A DNA stretch of 6,614 nt from Sulfolobaceae archaeon (GCA_028277025.1 JAPYVG010000081.1:1-6614); one strand, 5' to 3'. Counted from the stretch's first letter, positions 1-5,867 are shown. Program-made: numbers and translations. Notes: a model not told the origin generated them from the sequence alone.

Positions 1-1
1 G

Positions 2-139
2 AAGGAAATCGATACTCCGGTAATGTTTTACTACATCAAAAACCTAAGGATGCCGGACGAGATATGGAATGAAATGATGGAGAAGAGAAGAAAGATTGTC
101 GAGGAAAGGATAGAGAGGTTTAGTCAAAATGATGTTTAA
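2..139 (+). CDS. C-terminal fragment of an unknown protein, cut by the left window edge
   Basis: An open frame runs from the window edge to a TAA at 137-139, giving the last 45 residues of a gene that starts outside. The tail is charged and probably helical: after a hydrophobic patch (VMFYYIKNL) comes a long run of E, K and R ending FSQNDV. The last 11 bases overlap the start of the next gene (ATG at 129), as in a tightly packed operon, which supports this frame being real. No family is recognised, and too little is present to infer a role. Confidence 0.6.
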   Translation, partial: KEIDTPVMFYYIKNLRMPDEIWNEMMEKRRKIVEERIERFSQNDV

Positions 140-668
140 GGACGTTGTTGAGAAAATACTTAAGGGAGAATTTGCTTATAAAAACGGACAACCGCAGCGT
201 GTTACGATCTCAAAGATAATTGCAGAAAGGGAAGGAAAAGAGTACGTCCCTCCAGTCATCGAAATACTACCGAAGTCGTTCATAAACGCTTTTATCGTTT
301 CAGAAGATGCGAACACGGAAGCGTTGAAGAAGTGGGCAAATAACGTAATGGCACCAGTCGAAAAACCATATGTAATGAAGAACCCTAATGCCCTTTTTTT
401 AGGCAATTGGTACATTTACCTTGAGGAGGGGATTAATGTCGGGTATATATATGCTGCGATAACGTTCGGTAATGTCCCCATCTTGCCTTCATTTTTCAGG
501 GACGAATTCGGTGAGTGCGCAGTATATTATAACGCCGAATTAATATATCCGCATTTCAGGTTTTCCCTCGCCGATCTATACAAAACGTTGGCCAGCGTTT
601 TCAAAAACGAGAGGCTGTATTTTTCAAAGATTAATTGCCTCCTTGAATCTTCCTCGTTCTCCCTGTGA
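129..668 (+). CDS. Hypothetical protein, 179 residues
   Basis: I do not recognise this protein. It starts at the first of two adjacent ATGs; a GAGGT at 115-119 sits nine bases upstream, and the start overlaps the preceding gene by 11 bases, so the two are probably co-transcribed. The N-terminal third is mixed helix and strand (FKDVVEKILKGEF; VPPVIEILPKSF). Residues about 90-150 are rich in aromatics and look like alternating strands (GNWYIYLEEG, VGYIYAAITFG), then a short helix (FSLADLYKTLASVF). There is no signal peptide, membrane helix or metal motif. The last residues, LLESSSFSL, are low in complexity and lie just before promoter P1, so the natural C-terminus may have been altered by insertion of the downstream block. 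This stretch is more GC-rich (about 42% in one line counted) than the following gene. Confidence 0.7.
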   Translation: MMFKDVVEKILKGEFAYKNGQPQRVTISKIIAEREGKEYVPPVIEILPKSFINAFIVSEDANTEALKKWANNVMAPVEKPYVMKNPNALFLGNWYIYLEEGINVGYIYAAITFGNVPILPSFFRDEFGECAVYYNAELIYPHFRFSLADLYKTLASVFKNERLYFSKINCLLESSSFSL

Positions 669-681
669 GCTATCCCGCTTA

Positions 682-740
682 CTAATTTGTTTTGCAAAAA
701 GTTTAAATACTTATTTAATAAAGAGTATACACGGGGGTGA
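682..740 (+). promoter_or_regulatory. Promoter P1 and ribosome-binding site of the 647-residue gene
   Basis: CTAATTTGTT at 682-691 begins exactly 20 bp before the TATA box TTTAAATAC (702-710), which follows a purine-rich BRE (GCAAAAAG). A TTTAATAAA dyad (714-722) sits where P3-P5 carry theirs. Transcription should begin near 732. A GGGGGTGA ribosome-binding site at 733-740 leaves five bases to the ATG at 746. The distance from TATA box to ATG is identical to that of P5, base for base. Confidence 0.75.
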
Positions 741-745
741 AGGTG

Positions 746-2689
746 ATGGAAAACCCCAAACCCCAAACTCCAAATCAATCAAAAATCAAAGAATTTATAG
801 AAAGTTTAGGAGCAGAATGTCGTGAAGATAAGTATGCTAACGAAGTATATGATCTCAGTGGATACTATTATGGCTGTGATTTTCGTAATAAATGGTTCTT
901 TCTTATTATAGATAACTCTGGTGACATATACATTAAAACGCCCTTCCATTTTTCGAAGGCAGACCGGATTTTACAAAAGTTGTCTGAAGTATTTAATATA
1001 AACCTTGATAAATTACCATTTTCAGAACTTGGTTTCCTCGGTGTGTTTAAAATAGAACCGTTACCAGAAGAAGTAATTAGTATAACAACAAATACCGATG
1101 AAGTAAACCTTTCTACTACTAAAAACAACAGAATTTTGATAGATATTAGGGGTAAGATTTCCCTCTTATACGACAAAGGAACAAAACAGTTCATTATCTC
1201 AGAGGTAAAGGATTGGGAGACCTACAGAAAAATTAGGAGTGTTCTAGACCAAAACGTTAGAGAAGTCTTAGATAAATTATCTTTATCAAAACCAGAATTT
1301 ATCATAGAAACTAATTATATAGAGCCAATAGGATTAGAGGGTAAAATAAAGGAAAACATTCTAAAGATGTTGAACAAACTAATGCCCATTATCGGAAAAA
1401 TCAATAAAATAGTGGTAAGGGTCAACGAAATTGAAAATGAAATAACCCTAGACAACATAGTGCTAAAACTAAAGGACGAACATTGGGAAGATATACCCGT
1501 TAATGAAATTGAAAAACTGTTAGGGCTTGGTAACCCCGCAGTTATCGAACTTCATAGCGACTTTTGGTTCATCGAAGTGCATTATGATTATTTGCCAGAA
1601 ATTGCTAGTGTGCTAAATATTGAACTGGCATATACAATACATGATATAAATCCTAAGAAGGAAAGTCTCTTGTTTTACGAGCCTAGAGATTATTATATAT
1701 TTTCCGCTGACTATGGTAACGATTATTACCATATAGTCCTGTTCAAAAACCTCCAAAAATATTTACAATTATTAGGAGTTAGTATCGCACAAACTAGGGT
1801 TAACGACTTTGAAATTAATGATGATTATAAGTACGTTATAGTACACAGACAGGATGATGAAATTCATGTCGGAGTTTACAAAGAGAATAAGCTCCTGACG
1901 TCCCTAAGGACTTACCTATGGTATTTCGGCGTGAAAGACTTTGACGGACTCAAGAATCTCAGTAGAGAGAAAGTTGTAGATATAATTAACAGACAGATCA
2001 ACGAAAGGTACTTCTATCCAATGCCGTTCAAACAAGTCAAACAATATGTTCAGAAGCTCCTCGATAATATTATTTATTATATTGATGAAACAATCAACCT
2101 TATACAGAATAAAAGCCCAGATTTTACATATGCAGTTAAGGATATTGCCGAGATAGATTGTATATTCAGTAAAGAGTGCGAAGTAACGTTAGAACTAGAT
2201 GAGTTAGGGACGTTATCGTCATATTATTCTCTCATTGGAACAAGCGAGGGACATTTACCTGTGCCGAGTTTTCTTGAATATGCTGGGGTAGGAGGATGTG
2301 ATTATGACGATGAAGGGGACATAAGTGTAACAAAGAACGTACTGTACTTTATAAGGGGTTATGATAAAAAGATTCCAGAGTATGAGAGAGATTATGATTC
2401 ATTTGGTGATAATGTGAGGGATGCAGCATCGCTGTTATTCCAAGAAGCTGTAGTGCTATATAACAAATTGCTGAATGGAAACAAACTACATTATACTGAA
2501 GATGATGACGATGATGAAGAAGAATGTCCAGAACATACATTACCAGATGGGATGGGATACTGCCGTGAGTTTGACTATCAACCGTTGATGAGAAAGAGCG
2601 AGGAAGAATTAGCGAATGATATTATAGGAGCACTTATCAAAATAAGAGAAAAAATGATCAATATAAGAGAAAAAATGTTACAATGGTGA
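746..2689 (+). CDS. Large acidic hypothetical protein with repeated strand-strand-helix units, 647 residues
   Basis: The start is ATG at 746, not the upstream GTGs at 737 and 743: the GTG at 737 lies within the ribosome-binding site, and the spacing matches P5. No known domain is recognised. The protein repeats a unit of two short strands and a helix: about residues 50-85 (IYIKTPFHFSKADRILQKL), 130-172, 265-293 (FWFIEVHYDYLPEIASVL), 315-346 (YYHIVLFKNLQKYLQLLG) and 362-395 (IHVGVYKENKLLTSLRTYL). A helical part follows (about 405-470), then a segment with Cys 472, 478, 518, 594 and 606, an acidic run at 585-593, and a short duplicated tail (IREKM twice). There is no signal peptide or membrane helix, so it is probably cytoplasmic. 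It is coupled to the next gene, whose protein carries a related unit, so the two may act together. Function unknown. Confidence 0.85.
   Translation: MENPKPQTPNQSKIKEFIESLGAECREDKYANEVYDLSGYYYGCDFRNKWFFLIIDNSGDIYIKTPFHFSKADRILQKLSEVFNINLDKLPFSELGFLGVFKIEPLPEEVISITTNTDEVNLSTTKNNRILIDIRGKISLLYDKGTKQFIISEVKDWETYRKIRSVLDQNVREVLDKLSLSKPEFIIETNYIEPIGLEGKIKENILKMLNKLMPIIGKINKIVVRVNEIENEITLDNIVLKLKDEHWEDIPVNEIEKLLGLGNPAVIELHSDFWFIEVHYDYLPEIASVLNIELAYTIHDINPKKESLLFYEPRDYYIFSADYGNDYYHIVLFKNLQKYLQLLGVSIAQTRVNDFEINDDYKYVIVHRQDDEIHVGVYKENKLLTSLRTYLWYFGVKDFDGLKNLSREKVVDIINRQINERYFYPMPFKQVKQYVQKLLDNIIYYIDETINLIQNKSPDFTYAVKDIAEIDCIFSKECEVTLELDELGTLSSYYSLIGTSEGHLPVPSFLEYAGVGGCDYDDEGDISVTKNVLYFIRGYDKKIPEYERDYDSFGDNVRDAASLLFQEAVVLYNKLLNGNKLHYTEDDDDDEEECPEHTLPDGMGYCREFDYQPLMRKSEEELANDIIGALIKIREKMINIREKMLQW
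2642..2677 (+). repeat. Short in-frame duplication at the end of the 647-residue gene
   Basis: The 15-mer ATAAGAGAAAAAATG occurs at 2642-2656 and again at 2663-2677, a period of 21 bases (seven codons). It makes the C-terminal tail read IREKM twice. It looks like a recent slippage or short duplication within the coding frame. Confidence 0.7.
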
Positions 2690-2694
2690 TAAAA

Positions 2695-3336
2695 ATGAAA
2701 GAAATTGCTGACTATATATTACAAAAACTCGGTGACAGAGTTTTTAACAAAGAGCATAACAGAGAATATGGAGGACTTTATATTATAACAACTGATGGAA
2801 AGTTATACGGGCTTGATAAATATGAAGACCTTATCGAAGAGGATCCAAGTACCTCAAGAGCATATATATTTGTGATGAACCTCTGGTTCAGTTATGAACC
2901 GGGACTATATTATCCTTTTATAGGAGAGGGCGACCTCCTATTAGAATTTTATTTACGGAAACATTACTATCATATAACACACTTCAGCGACCTTAAATAC
3001 GTTGCTACCATTATCCATTTTTCAGTGACTAATGAAGCCTTTATGGAAATAGTTGATCTTGAAATTGCTGCAAACAACACAAACATGCCGAAATTAATAC
3101 AATTGCTAAATGAAGTGAATGATGAGGATGATGAGTATGAAAAATTGAATGAGCTTGAAGAACGGTTTAAGGCACAGGAACTATTTAATGGATATGACTT
3201 TTATCAAGCGTATAAAATAATTGATAAGTATTATAAGGAGAACGACAAATCATTGGCTAGTGAAGTTAAAGCTATAGAAGGCGCTTATCATAGTATATTT
3301 CAGCCGTATCATGTAAAACTTTCTCCAGGAGTATAA
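2695..3336 (+). CDS. Hypothetical protein sharing a module with the upstream gene, 213 residues
   Basis: ATG at 2695 is chosen over ATG at 2683 because a GGTGA ribosome-binding site (2685-2689) sits five bases ahead of it. The TGA stop of the upstream gene lies inside that site, so the two genes are almost certainly translationally coupled and expressed from P1. No family is recognised. Residues about 27-45 form a hairpin and helix (GLYIITTDGKLYGLDKYEDL). Residues 80-111 (YYHITHFSDLKYVATIIHF) resemble the unit at 315-346 of the upstream protein (YYHIVLFKNLQKYLQLLG). The C-terminal half (about 115-195) is mostly charged helix, with an acidic stretch NDEDDEYEK at 142-150. No membrane helix, signal peptide or cysteine cluster is present. 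An interaction with the upstream product is inferred from coupling and the shared unit. Confidence 0.8.
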   Translation: MKEIADYILQKLGDRVFNKEHNREYGGLYIITTDGKLYGLDKYEDLIEEDPSTSRAYIFVMNLWFSYEPGLYYPFIGEGDLLLEFYLRKHYYHITHFSDLKYVATIIHFSVTNEAFMEIVDLEIAANNTNMPKLIQLLNEVNDEDDEYEKLNELEERFKAQELFNGYDFYQAYKIIDKYYKENDKSLASEVKAIEGAYHSIFQPYHVKLSPGV

Positions 3337-3396
3337 TTGGGGGTAAACTCATTAACATATTCCTCCAAAGGGAAGATAAGAGAAGCATATGTTATG

Positions 3397-3427
3397 AAAT
3401 AAACCTAAGTTTATTTTTTCTTTTTAA
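3397..3427 (+). terminator. Hairpin plus T-tract after the 647/213-residue gene pair
   Basis: A perfect 8-bp stem, AAATAAAC (3397-3404) with GTTTATTT (3409-3416), closes a CTAA loop and runs straight into a T-rich tract reaching about 3427. It lies 60 bases past the plus-strand stop and just beyond the stop of the convergent minus-strand operon, so it fits a terminator for plus-strand transcripts. Confidence 0.6.
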
Positions 3428-3442
3428 CACTTTAATGACCCC

Positions 3443-3616
3443 TCATCCCTGGTTTTTATACTCTTTTATATAGAGGACTTTTCCGTGAATTTTCAATACT
3501 CCAGTTCTGTCAAATTCAGCTAACGCGTCTAAGTATTCTCTATAGGCTTTGACGATATAATCTACTCTGCTATGCATTCTTTCTAAAATCTTTTTCTGCT
3601 CTTCGGTTAATTTCAT
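3443..3616 (-). CDS. Small hypothetical protein, 57 residues, second gene of the minus-strand operon
   Basis: A short minus-strand gene from ATG at 3616 to TGA at 3443. Its ATG overlaps the stop of the upstream gene (ATGA), the classic arrangement of coupled genes, and a purine-rich GAGAGGGCGAG lies upstream. Residues 3-37 are an amphipathic helix with evenly spaced hydrophobics (LTEEQKKILERMHSRV, YIVKAYREYLDALAEF). A short basic hairpin follows at about 40-53 (VLKIHGKVLYIKEYK). A helix followed by a basic hairpin is compatible with nucleic-acid or protein binding, but no family is recognised. It is soluble, without cysteines or membrane segments. Confidence 0.65.
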   Translation of the reverse strand: MKLTEEQKKILERMHSRVDYIVKAYREYLDALAEFDRTGVLKIHGKVLYIKEYKNQG

Positions 3617-3783
3617 GCTTCTCTCGCCCTCTCTTCGAATAATAGATTACAGATATTTATGCATTCTTCAGGGTTCATCGCCTCATAGCATGAATCGTAA
3701 CACTGATGAAGTACAGATGATAAGCACGCTAAATTATACTCACATTCTTCAAACTTACGCAGGAAAGTTGACCATATATGCAT
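3613..3783 (-). CDS. Small cysteine-rich protein with twin CX3C motifs, 56 residues
   Basis: A minus-strand gene from ATG at 3783 to TGA at 3613, first of a two-gene operon. The start is supported by a TATA-like box centred near 3811, putting transcription start within a few bases of the ATG (leaderless). The protein has six cysteines, at residues 14, 20, 28, 32, 41 and 45: C-x5-C, then CYDSC and CINIC separated by eight residues. Paired CX3C motifs on predicted helices recall a helical hairpin held by two disulphides, or a metal site. Disulphide-stabilised small proteins are known in thermophilic archaea, so both readings are open. There is no signal peptide. It ends in a charged helix (FEERAREA). 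No named family is recognised; the coding call rests on overlap, promoter position and cysteine pattern. Confidence 0.65.
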   Translation of the reverse strand: MHIWSTFLRKFEECEYNLACLSSVLHQCYDSCYEAMNPEECINICNLLFEERAREA

Positions 3784-3784
3784 A

Positions 3785-3817
3785 AGTTAGTTCTTGCAGA
3801 TGAATCTATATATATGT
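3785..3817 (-). promoter_or_regulatory. Promoter of the minus-strand cysteine-rich operon
   Basis: On the minus strand ACATATATATAG (3817-3806) is a TATA-like box. Its centre is about 28 bases before the ATG at 3783, so the transcript should be leaderless or nearly so. It lacks the upstream block and the downstream dyad of the P1-P5 family, which suggests separate control. It lies back to back with promoter P2. Confidence 0.5.
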
Positions 3818-3860
3818 TATTCCGACTTCTTTTTAGCACGCCCAACTAGAATGAAAAATG

Positions 3861-3948
3861 GCAGCTGCTGCTAATAGTAGGTAATTAGTTCTCTAACTGG
3901 TTAAGCAAAAAACTTAAATATCAGTTTTTACATATGATATGTTGGTGA
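3861..3948 (+). promoter_or_regulatory. Promoter P2 with 30-bp upstream block
   Basis: Three parts are visible. A 30-bp block at 3861-3890 begins GCAGCTGCTGCTAA and differs at only three positions from the block upstream of P4. CTAACTGGTT at 3893-3902 starts 20 bp before the TATA box CTTAAATAT (3913-3921), preceded by GCAAAAAA. A GGTGA ribosome-binding site at 3944-3948 lies four bases before the ATG at 3953. The TTTNNNAAA dyad found after the TATA box in P1 and P3-P5 is absent. Confidence 0.7.
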
Positions 3949-3952
3949 AAAA

Positions 3953-4240
3953 ATGAGTCAAGAAGGGTATAAGTTAGTTCAAGATTTGACAGAAAAAGTT
4001 AAAGAAATGATACAAAGAATCTCTGGATATACACCACAAATTCAAGTGTTGAAAGCTGAACTATTAATAGGCCCAGACTGGGAGGGTGGACATGACTACT
4101 ATGTCAAAATAATTTATGAGATTGATGGTGTTCAATATCAGGTTAATCAGCGGATTTATGCCAATCTGACAGAAACATTAAGAGATTTGCTATTTTCAAT
4201 TGTGGACTTCTACGAAAGAATGCATATAATTAAATTGTAG
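3953..4240 (+). CDS. Hypothetical protein, 95 residues
   Basis: The ATG at 3953 follows a GGTGA ribosome-binding site and the well-placed P2 promoter. No family is recognised. The order is an N-terminal amphipathic helix (residues 5-24, YKLVQDLTEKVKEMIQRI), a strand (30-39), a hairpin (48-69, DYYVKIIYEI then VQYQVNQRIYA), and a C-terminal helix (71-89). This helix, strands, helix layout on a small soluble acidic protein is seen in many archaeal virus and plasmid orphans; it is not specific enough for a function. No cysteines, membrane helix or signal peptide. Its promoter shares the 30-bp block with P4, so it is probably co-regulated with the 146-residue gene at 5427-5867. Confidence 0.75.
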   Translation: MSQEGYKLVQDLTEKVKEMIQRISGYTPQIQVLKAELLIGPDWEGGHDYYVKIIYEIDGVQYQVNQRIYANLTETLRDLLFSIVDFYERMHIIKL

Positions 4241-4266
4241 TATTTTTTCCTTAAGTTAAGTTTTTT
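4241..4266 (+). terminator. T-rich terminator after the 95-residue gene
   Basis: Right after the TAG stop the plus strand reads TATTTTTTCC and, after a short gap, another six-T run at 4261-4266. Oligo-T without a strong hairpin is the usual Sulfolobales terminator. Confidence 0.5.
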
Positions 4267-4289
4267 CAAGCTAAACCATAAAGTTTTTT

Positions 4290-4327
4290 GATCATATGTT
4301 TATTAGCTTATTTAGGTTAATGATAAT
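4290..4327 (+). promoter_or_regulatory. Putative leaderless promoter of the GtrA-type gene
   Basis: An AT-rich TATA-like stretch, GTTTATTA at 4298-4305, is centred about 26 bases before the GTG at 4328, so the transcript would begin at or next to the start codon. No ribosome-binding site is visible, consistent with leaderless translation. None of the P1-P5 family elements is present. Confidence 0.4.
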
Positions 4328-4711
4328 GTGCTAGTAAGGTTTTTTAAGTTCGCCATAGTTGGTGGATTAGGTACTATAGTGAATGAGGCAGTTTACGTTT
4401 TTTCTTCGAAGGCTATTCCTATAGCTGTTTCATTGGCTTTGGCTATTGAGGTTTCCCTCGTCTTTAACTTCGTCTTGAATGATATATGGACTTTTAGGGA
4501 TAAAAGAAACGGTTCTTTCATGAAAAGACTTGCCAAATTTCACGGTTCGTCTTATCTGGGGAATGTAGTACAATATTTAGTAGCCATAATACTGCTAATT
4601 TACTTCCTTCATGAACAGTCCGTGATTACCCTATTGTTAACTAATTTCATAGGAATAGTGGCGGGATTTCTAGTAAGGTTTGTGACTAGTTTAAAATATG
4701 TATGGGCTTAA
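4328..4711 (+). CDS. GtrA-like membrane protein (polyprenol-linked sugar flippase family), 127 residues
   Basis: Belongs to the GtrA/DPMS-like family (Pfam GtrA): small four-helix membrane proteins thought to move polyprenol-phosphate sugars across the membrane for surface glycan assembly. Membrane segments lie at about residues 4-25, 29-51, 75-95 and 98-121. The signatures are RFFKFAIVGGLGTIVN at the start and FNFVLNDIWTFRD (46-58) after helix two; the helix-four end KYVW repeats the pattern. Length fits a complete member. GTG at 4328 is the only reasonable start, since an in-frame TAG lies at 4313-4315. No glycosyltransferase (GtrB type) is next to it, although such partners are common. Its promoter differs from its neighbours', so it may be a captured host gene. 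In bacteriophages gtrA changes the host surface antigen; a similar role here is inference. Confidence 0.85.
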   Translation: MLVRFFKFAIVGGLGTIVNEAVYVFSSKAIPIAVSLALAIEVSLVFNFVLNDIWTFRDKRNGSFMKRLAKFHGSSYLGNVVQYLVAIILLIYFLHEQSVITLLLTNFIGIVAGFLVRFVTSLKYVWA

Positions 4712-4716
4712 AAAGT

Positions 4717-4764
4717 GCAGCTGCTAATTAGTTCCCTAACTTGAGAAGAATGATTTTAACATAG
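4717..4764 (+). repeat. Decayed or reduced copy of the local promoter module
   Basis: GCAGCTGCT then AATTAGTT (4717-4733) matches the P2 upstream block with a clean 13-base deletion between the two parts. It is followed after the same two-base gap by CTAACTTGAG (4736-4745). Exactly 20 bp on is TTAACATAG (4756-4764), six of nine matches to the family TATA box. No start codon lies at the expected distance, so this is either a relic or a promoter for a non-coding transcript. Confidence 0.5.
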
Positions 4765-4777
4765 AGAATCATGGAAG

Positions 4778-4792
4778 CAGCAAATATATATA
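4778..4792 (+). promoter_or_regulatory. Possible TATA box upstream of the tandem repeats
   Basis: AGCAAATATATATAAA (4777-4792) looks like a good archaeal BRE and TATA box, but no open frame follows; the longest in the next 300 bases is a handful of codons. If active it would transcribe the repeat region as RNA. Inference from the motif alone. Confidence 0.3.
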
Positions 4793-4886
4793 AAACTTAA
4801 AAAAATAGCGATAAACGGAAAAACTAGTTTAGAAATATCTGCAGAGAAAGCAGTGCAGCTGTATCCCAGAAATTAATTAATTTAAT

Positions 4887-5050
4887 AGATTCTTCATAAG
4901 AGAATGAAGAAATTACCGCCGTGAAATAACGAAAAATAACATTGAATTCATAAGGATGTGAAGGGCTGAGATTCTTCATAAGAGAATGAAGAAATTACCG
5001 CCGTGAAATAACGAAAAATAACATTGAATTCATAAGGATGTGAAGGGCTG
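4887..5050 (+). repeat. Two perfect tandem copies of an 82-bp unit
   Basis: Copies at 4887-4968 and 4969-5050 appear identical at every base and abut directly. The length is not a multiple of three and stops occur in all frames, so the unit is not coding. Each copy opens with a hairpin, TTCTTCAT and ATGAAGAA around a six-base loop. It also carries TTCATAAGNNNNTGAAG twice, giving four same-strand sites starting at 4893, 4947, 4975 and 5029. Such iteron-like sites occur in replication origins and partition sites, but no replication gene is visible here. A recent duplication or an RNA structure are alternatives. The unit is not a CRISPR repeat. Confidence 0.85.
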
Positions 5051-5087
5051 CAGCCATCGTTCACTACTCATCAAGACAGCTTTTAAC

Positions 5088-5160
5088 TCTCTCCCTTTTT
5101 GTTTCCTAACTTATTTTACAAAAAGCTTATATAGTGGTTTGGCAAACATTATTATGGGGG
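5088..5160 (+). promoter_or_regulatory. Promoter P3 and ribosome-binding site of the 66-residue gene
   Basis: CTAACTTATT at 5106-5115 starts 20 bp before the TATA box CTTATATAG (5126-5134). The perfect dyad GTTTGGCAAAC (5137-5147) starts three bases after it, likely overlapping the path of initiation. Homology to P5 extends upstream through CTCCCTTTTT, so P3 and P5 are copies of one module about 80 bp long. GGGGG at 5156-5160 is the ribosome-binding site. Confidence 0.75.
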
Positions 5161-5166
5161 CGAAAA

Positions 5167-5367
5167 ATGAAACAGAAAATAATTTATCGCAAAAAAGTAG
5201 AAGATGAAAATGACGTATATCGTTACTATATTATTAGAAAAGATGAGAACGAATATTATGTAAAGGCAGATATAATTAATTACACTGTTTCTTTTTATCC
5301 GCAGCATAACTTTTCCTTATTTTTAATTACTTCTGATTCAAGAGCTGCAGCTGTTAAAATACGATAA
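5167..5367 (+). CDS. Small hypothetical protein, 66 residues
   Basis: The start is ATG at 5167, six bases after the GGGGG ribosome-binding site. A longer frame from GTG at 5134 is excluded because it begins at the end of the TATA box, before transcription starts. No family is recognised. The protein is a series of strands rich in tyrosine (VYRYYIIRKD, EYYVKADIINYTVSFY) ending in a short alanine-rich helix (SDSRAAAVKIR). The promoter is a close copy of that of the 96-residue gene at 6053. The proteins share a layout of strands then a short C-terminal helix, and may be distant paralogues, this one lacking the acidic tail. The frame ends in TAA TGA, a double stop. It converges with the 146-residue gene. 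Confidence 0.65.
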   Translation: MKQKIIYRKKVEDENDVYRYYIIRKDENEYYVKADIINYTVSFYPQHNFSLFLITSDSRAAAVKIR

Positions 5368-5405
5368 TGACAAAAAAGAAATAAGAAGAGAAAAAAATGA
5401 TGAAC

Positions 5406-5426
5406 TTTTTTTTTTTTTAAAAAAAA
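5406..5426. terminator. T13-A8 tract serving two convergent genes
   Basis: Thirteen T (5406-5418) are followed directly by eight A (5419-5426), next to the minus-strand stop at 5427-5429 and 38 bases beyond the plus-strand stop. Each strand therefore ends in an oligo-T run, the usual archaeal termination signal, so this probably stops transcription from both sides. Confidence 0.6.
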
Positions 5427-5867
5427 TTATTCGGGCATGACATAGTAAAATAGTGGCAGATTATCCTTGTTGGCCATTAATATTTCTCTAATCTTCTCTG
5501 GCAGTTGTGATATTTGCATCTTTTGCTCTTTTCTTTCATACAATTGCCATTGGTTCAATGTCTCTAGCGTCCCGTCTTCCTTTAGTTGCACAACTCTTAT
5601 CGATATGTATGTATTTCCTAGATTACTCCTGTAAGCTTCATACATTATATATCTTGCAGGAAGTAATGTATATATTCTGGTTCCGTGCCTTCCACTTTTA
5701 CTAAGACGTAGTTTCGAGCTTATCACTTTTCTGGTTCTAAACGATATTAAAATTGTATCGTTGAAACCATGCATCCCTGTATTCTTGTACTCAAATGTCA
5801 GGACTATTGGTGTTAAGGTTTGGGATTTTTCTTCGGGTTGAATTTGTTTGGGGGCTTTTTCTGCCAA
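5427..5867 (-). CDS. Basic, strand-rich hypothetical protein, 146 residues, TTG start
   Basis: The start is taken as TTG at 5867, not TTG at 5897. Aligned with P5, the later TTG falls exactly where P5 has its ATG (AAAAAG before both), after a GGGGAT ribosome-binding site; the earlier TTG lies between TATA box and expected transcript start. No family is recognised. After a polar N-terminus (1-18) come strands at about 20-28 and 37-43, a basic patch at 44-64 (RTRKVISSKLRLSKSGRHG), strands at about 63-80 and 86-95, and a helix near 120-131 (QLPEKIREILMA). The basic patch within a sheet would suit nucleic-acid binding, which is inference only. Soluble, no cysteines. It is divergent from the 96-residue gene; P4 and P5 lie back to back between them. 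Confidence 0.75.
   Translation of the reverse strand: MAEKAPKQIQPEEKSQTLTPIVLTFEYKNTGMHGFNDTILISFRTRKVISSKLRLSKSGRHGTRIYTLLPARYIMYEAYRSNLGNTYISIRVVQLKEDGTLETLNQWQLYERKEQKMQISQLPEKIREILMANKDNLPLFYYVMPE

Noticed and set aside
527..1194. Minus-strand frames opposite the 179- and 647-residue genes
   Set aside because: They are antisense shadows without promoter or ribosome-binding site, and their composition is unlike a protein.
3337..3402. Short plus-strand frame from TTG at 3337 (21 codons)
   Set aside because: It starts directly after a stop without a separate ribosome-binding site, is very short and has no protein-like pattern.
4887..5050. CRISPR array
   Set aside because: The copies abut with no spacers, there are only two, and the unit is 82 bp, far longer than a CRISPR repeat.
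4887..5050. C/D-box small RNA in each repeat
   Set aside because: ATGAAGA and CTGA loosely resemble C and D boxes, but the copy-2 end reads CTGC rather than CTGA, and no proper C'/D' pair with guide spacing is seen.
5507..5704. Plus-strand frame opposite the 146-residue gene
   Set aside because: It lies wholly antisense to a better-supported gene and has no promoter or ribosome-binding site.
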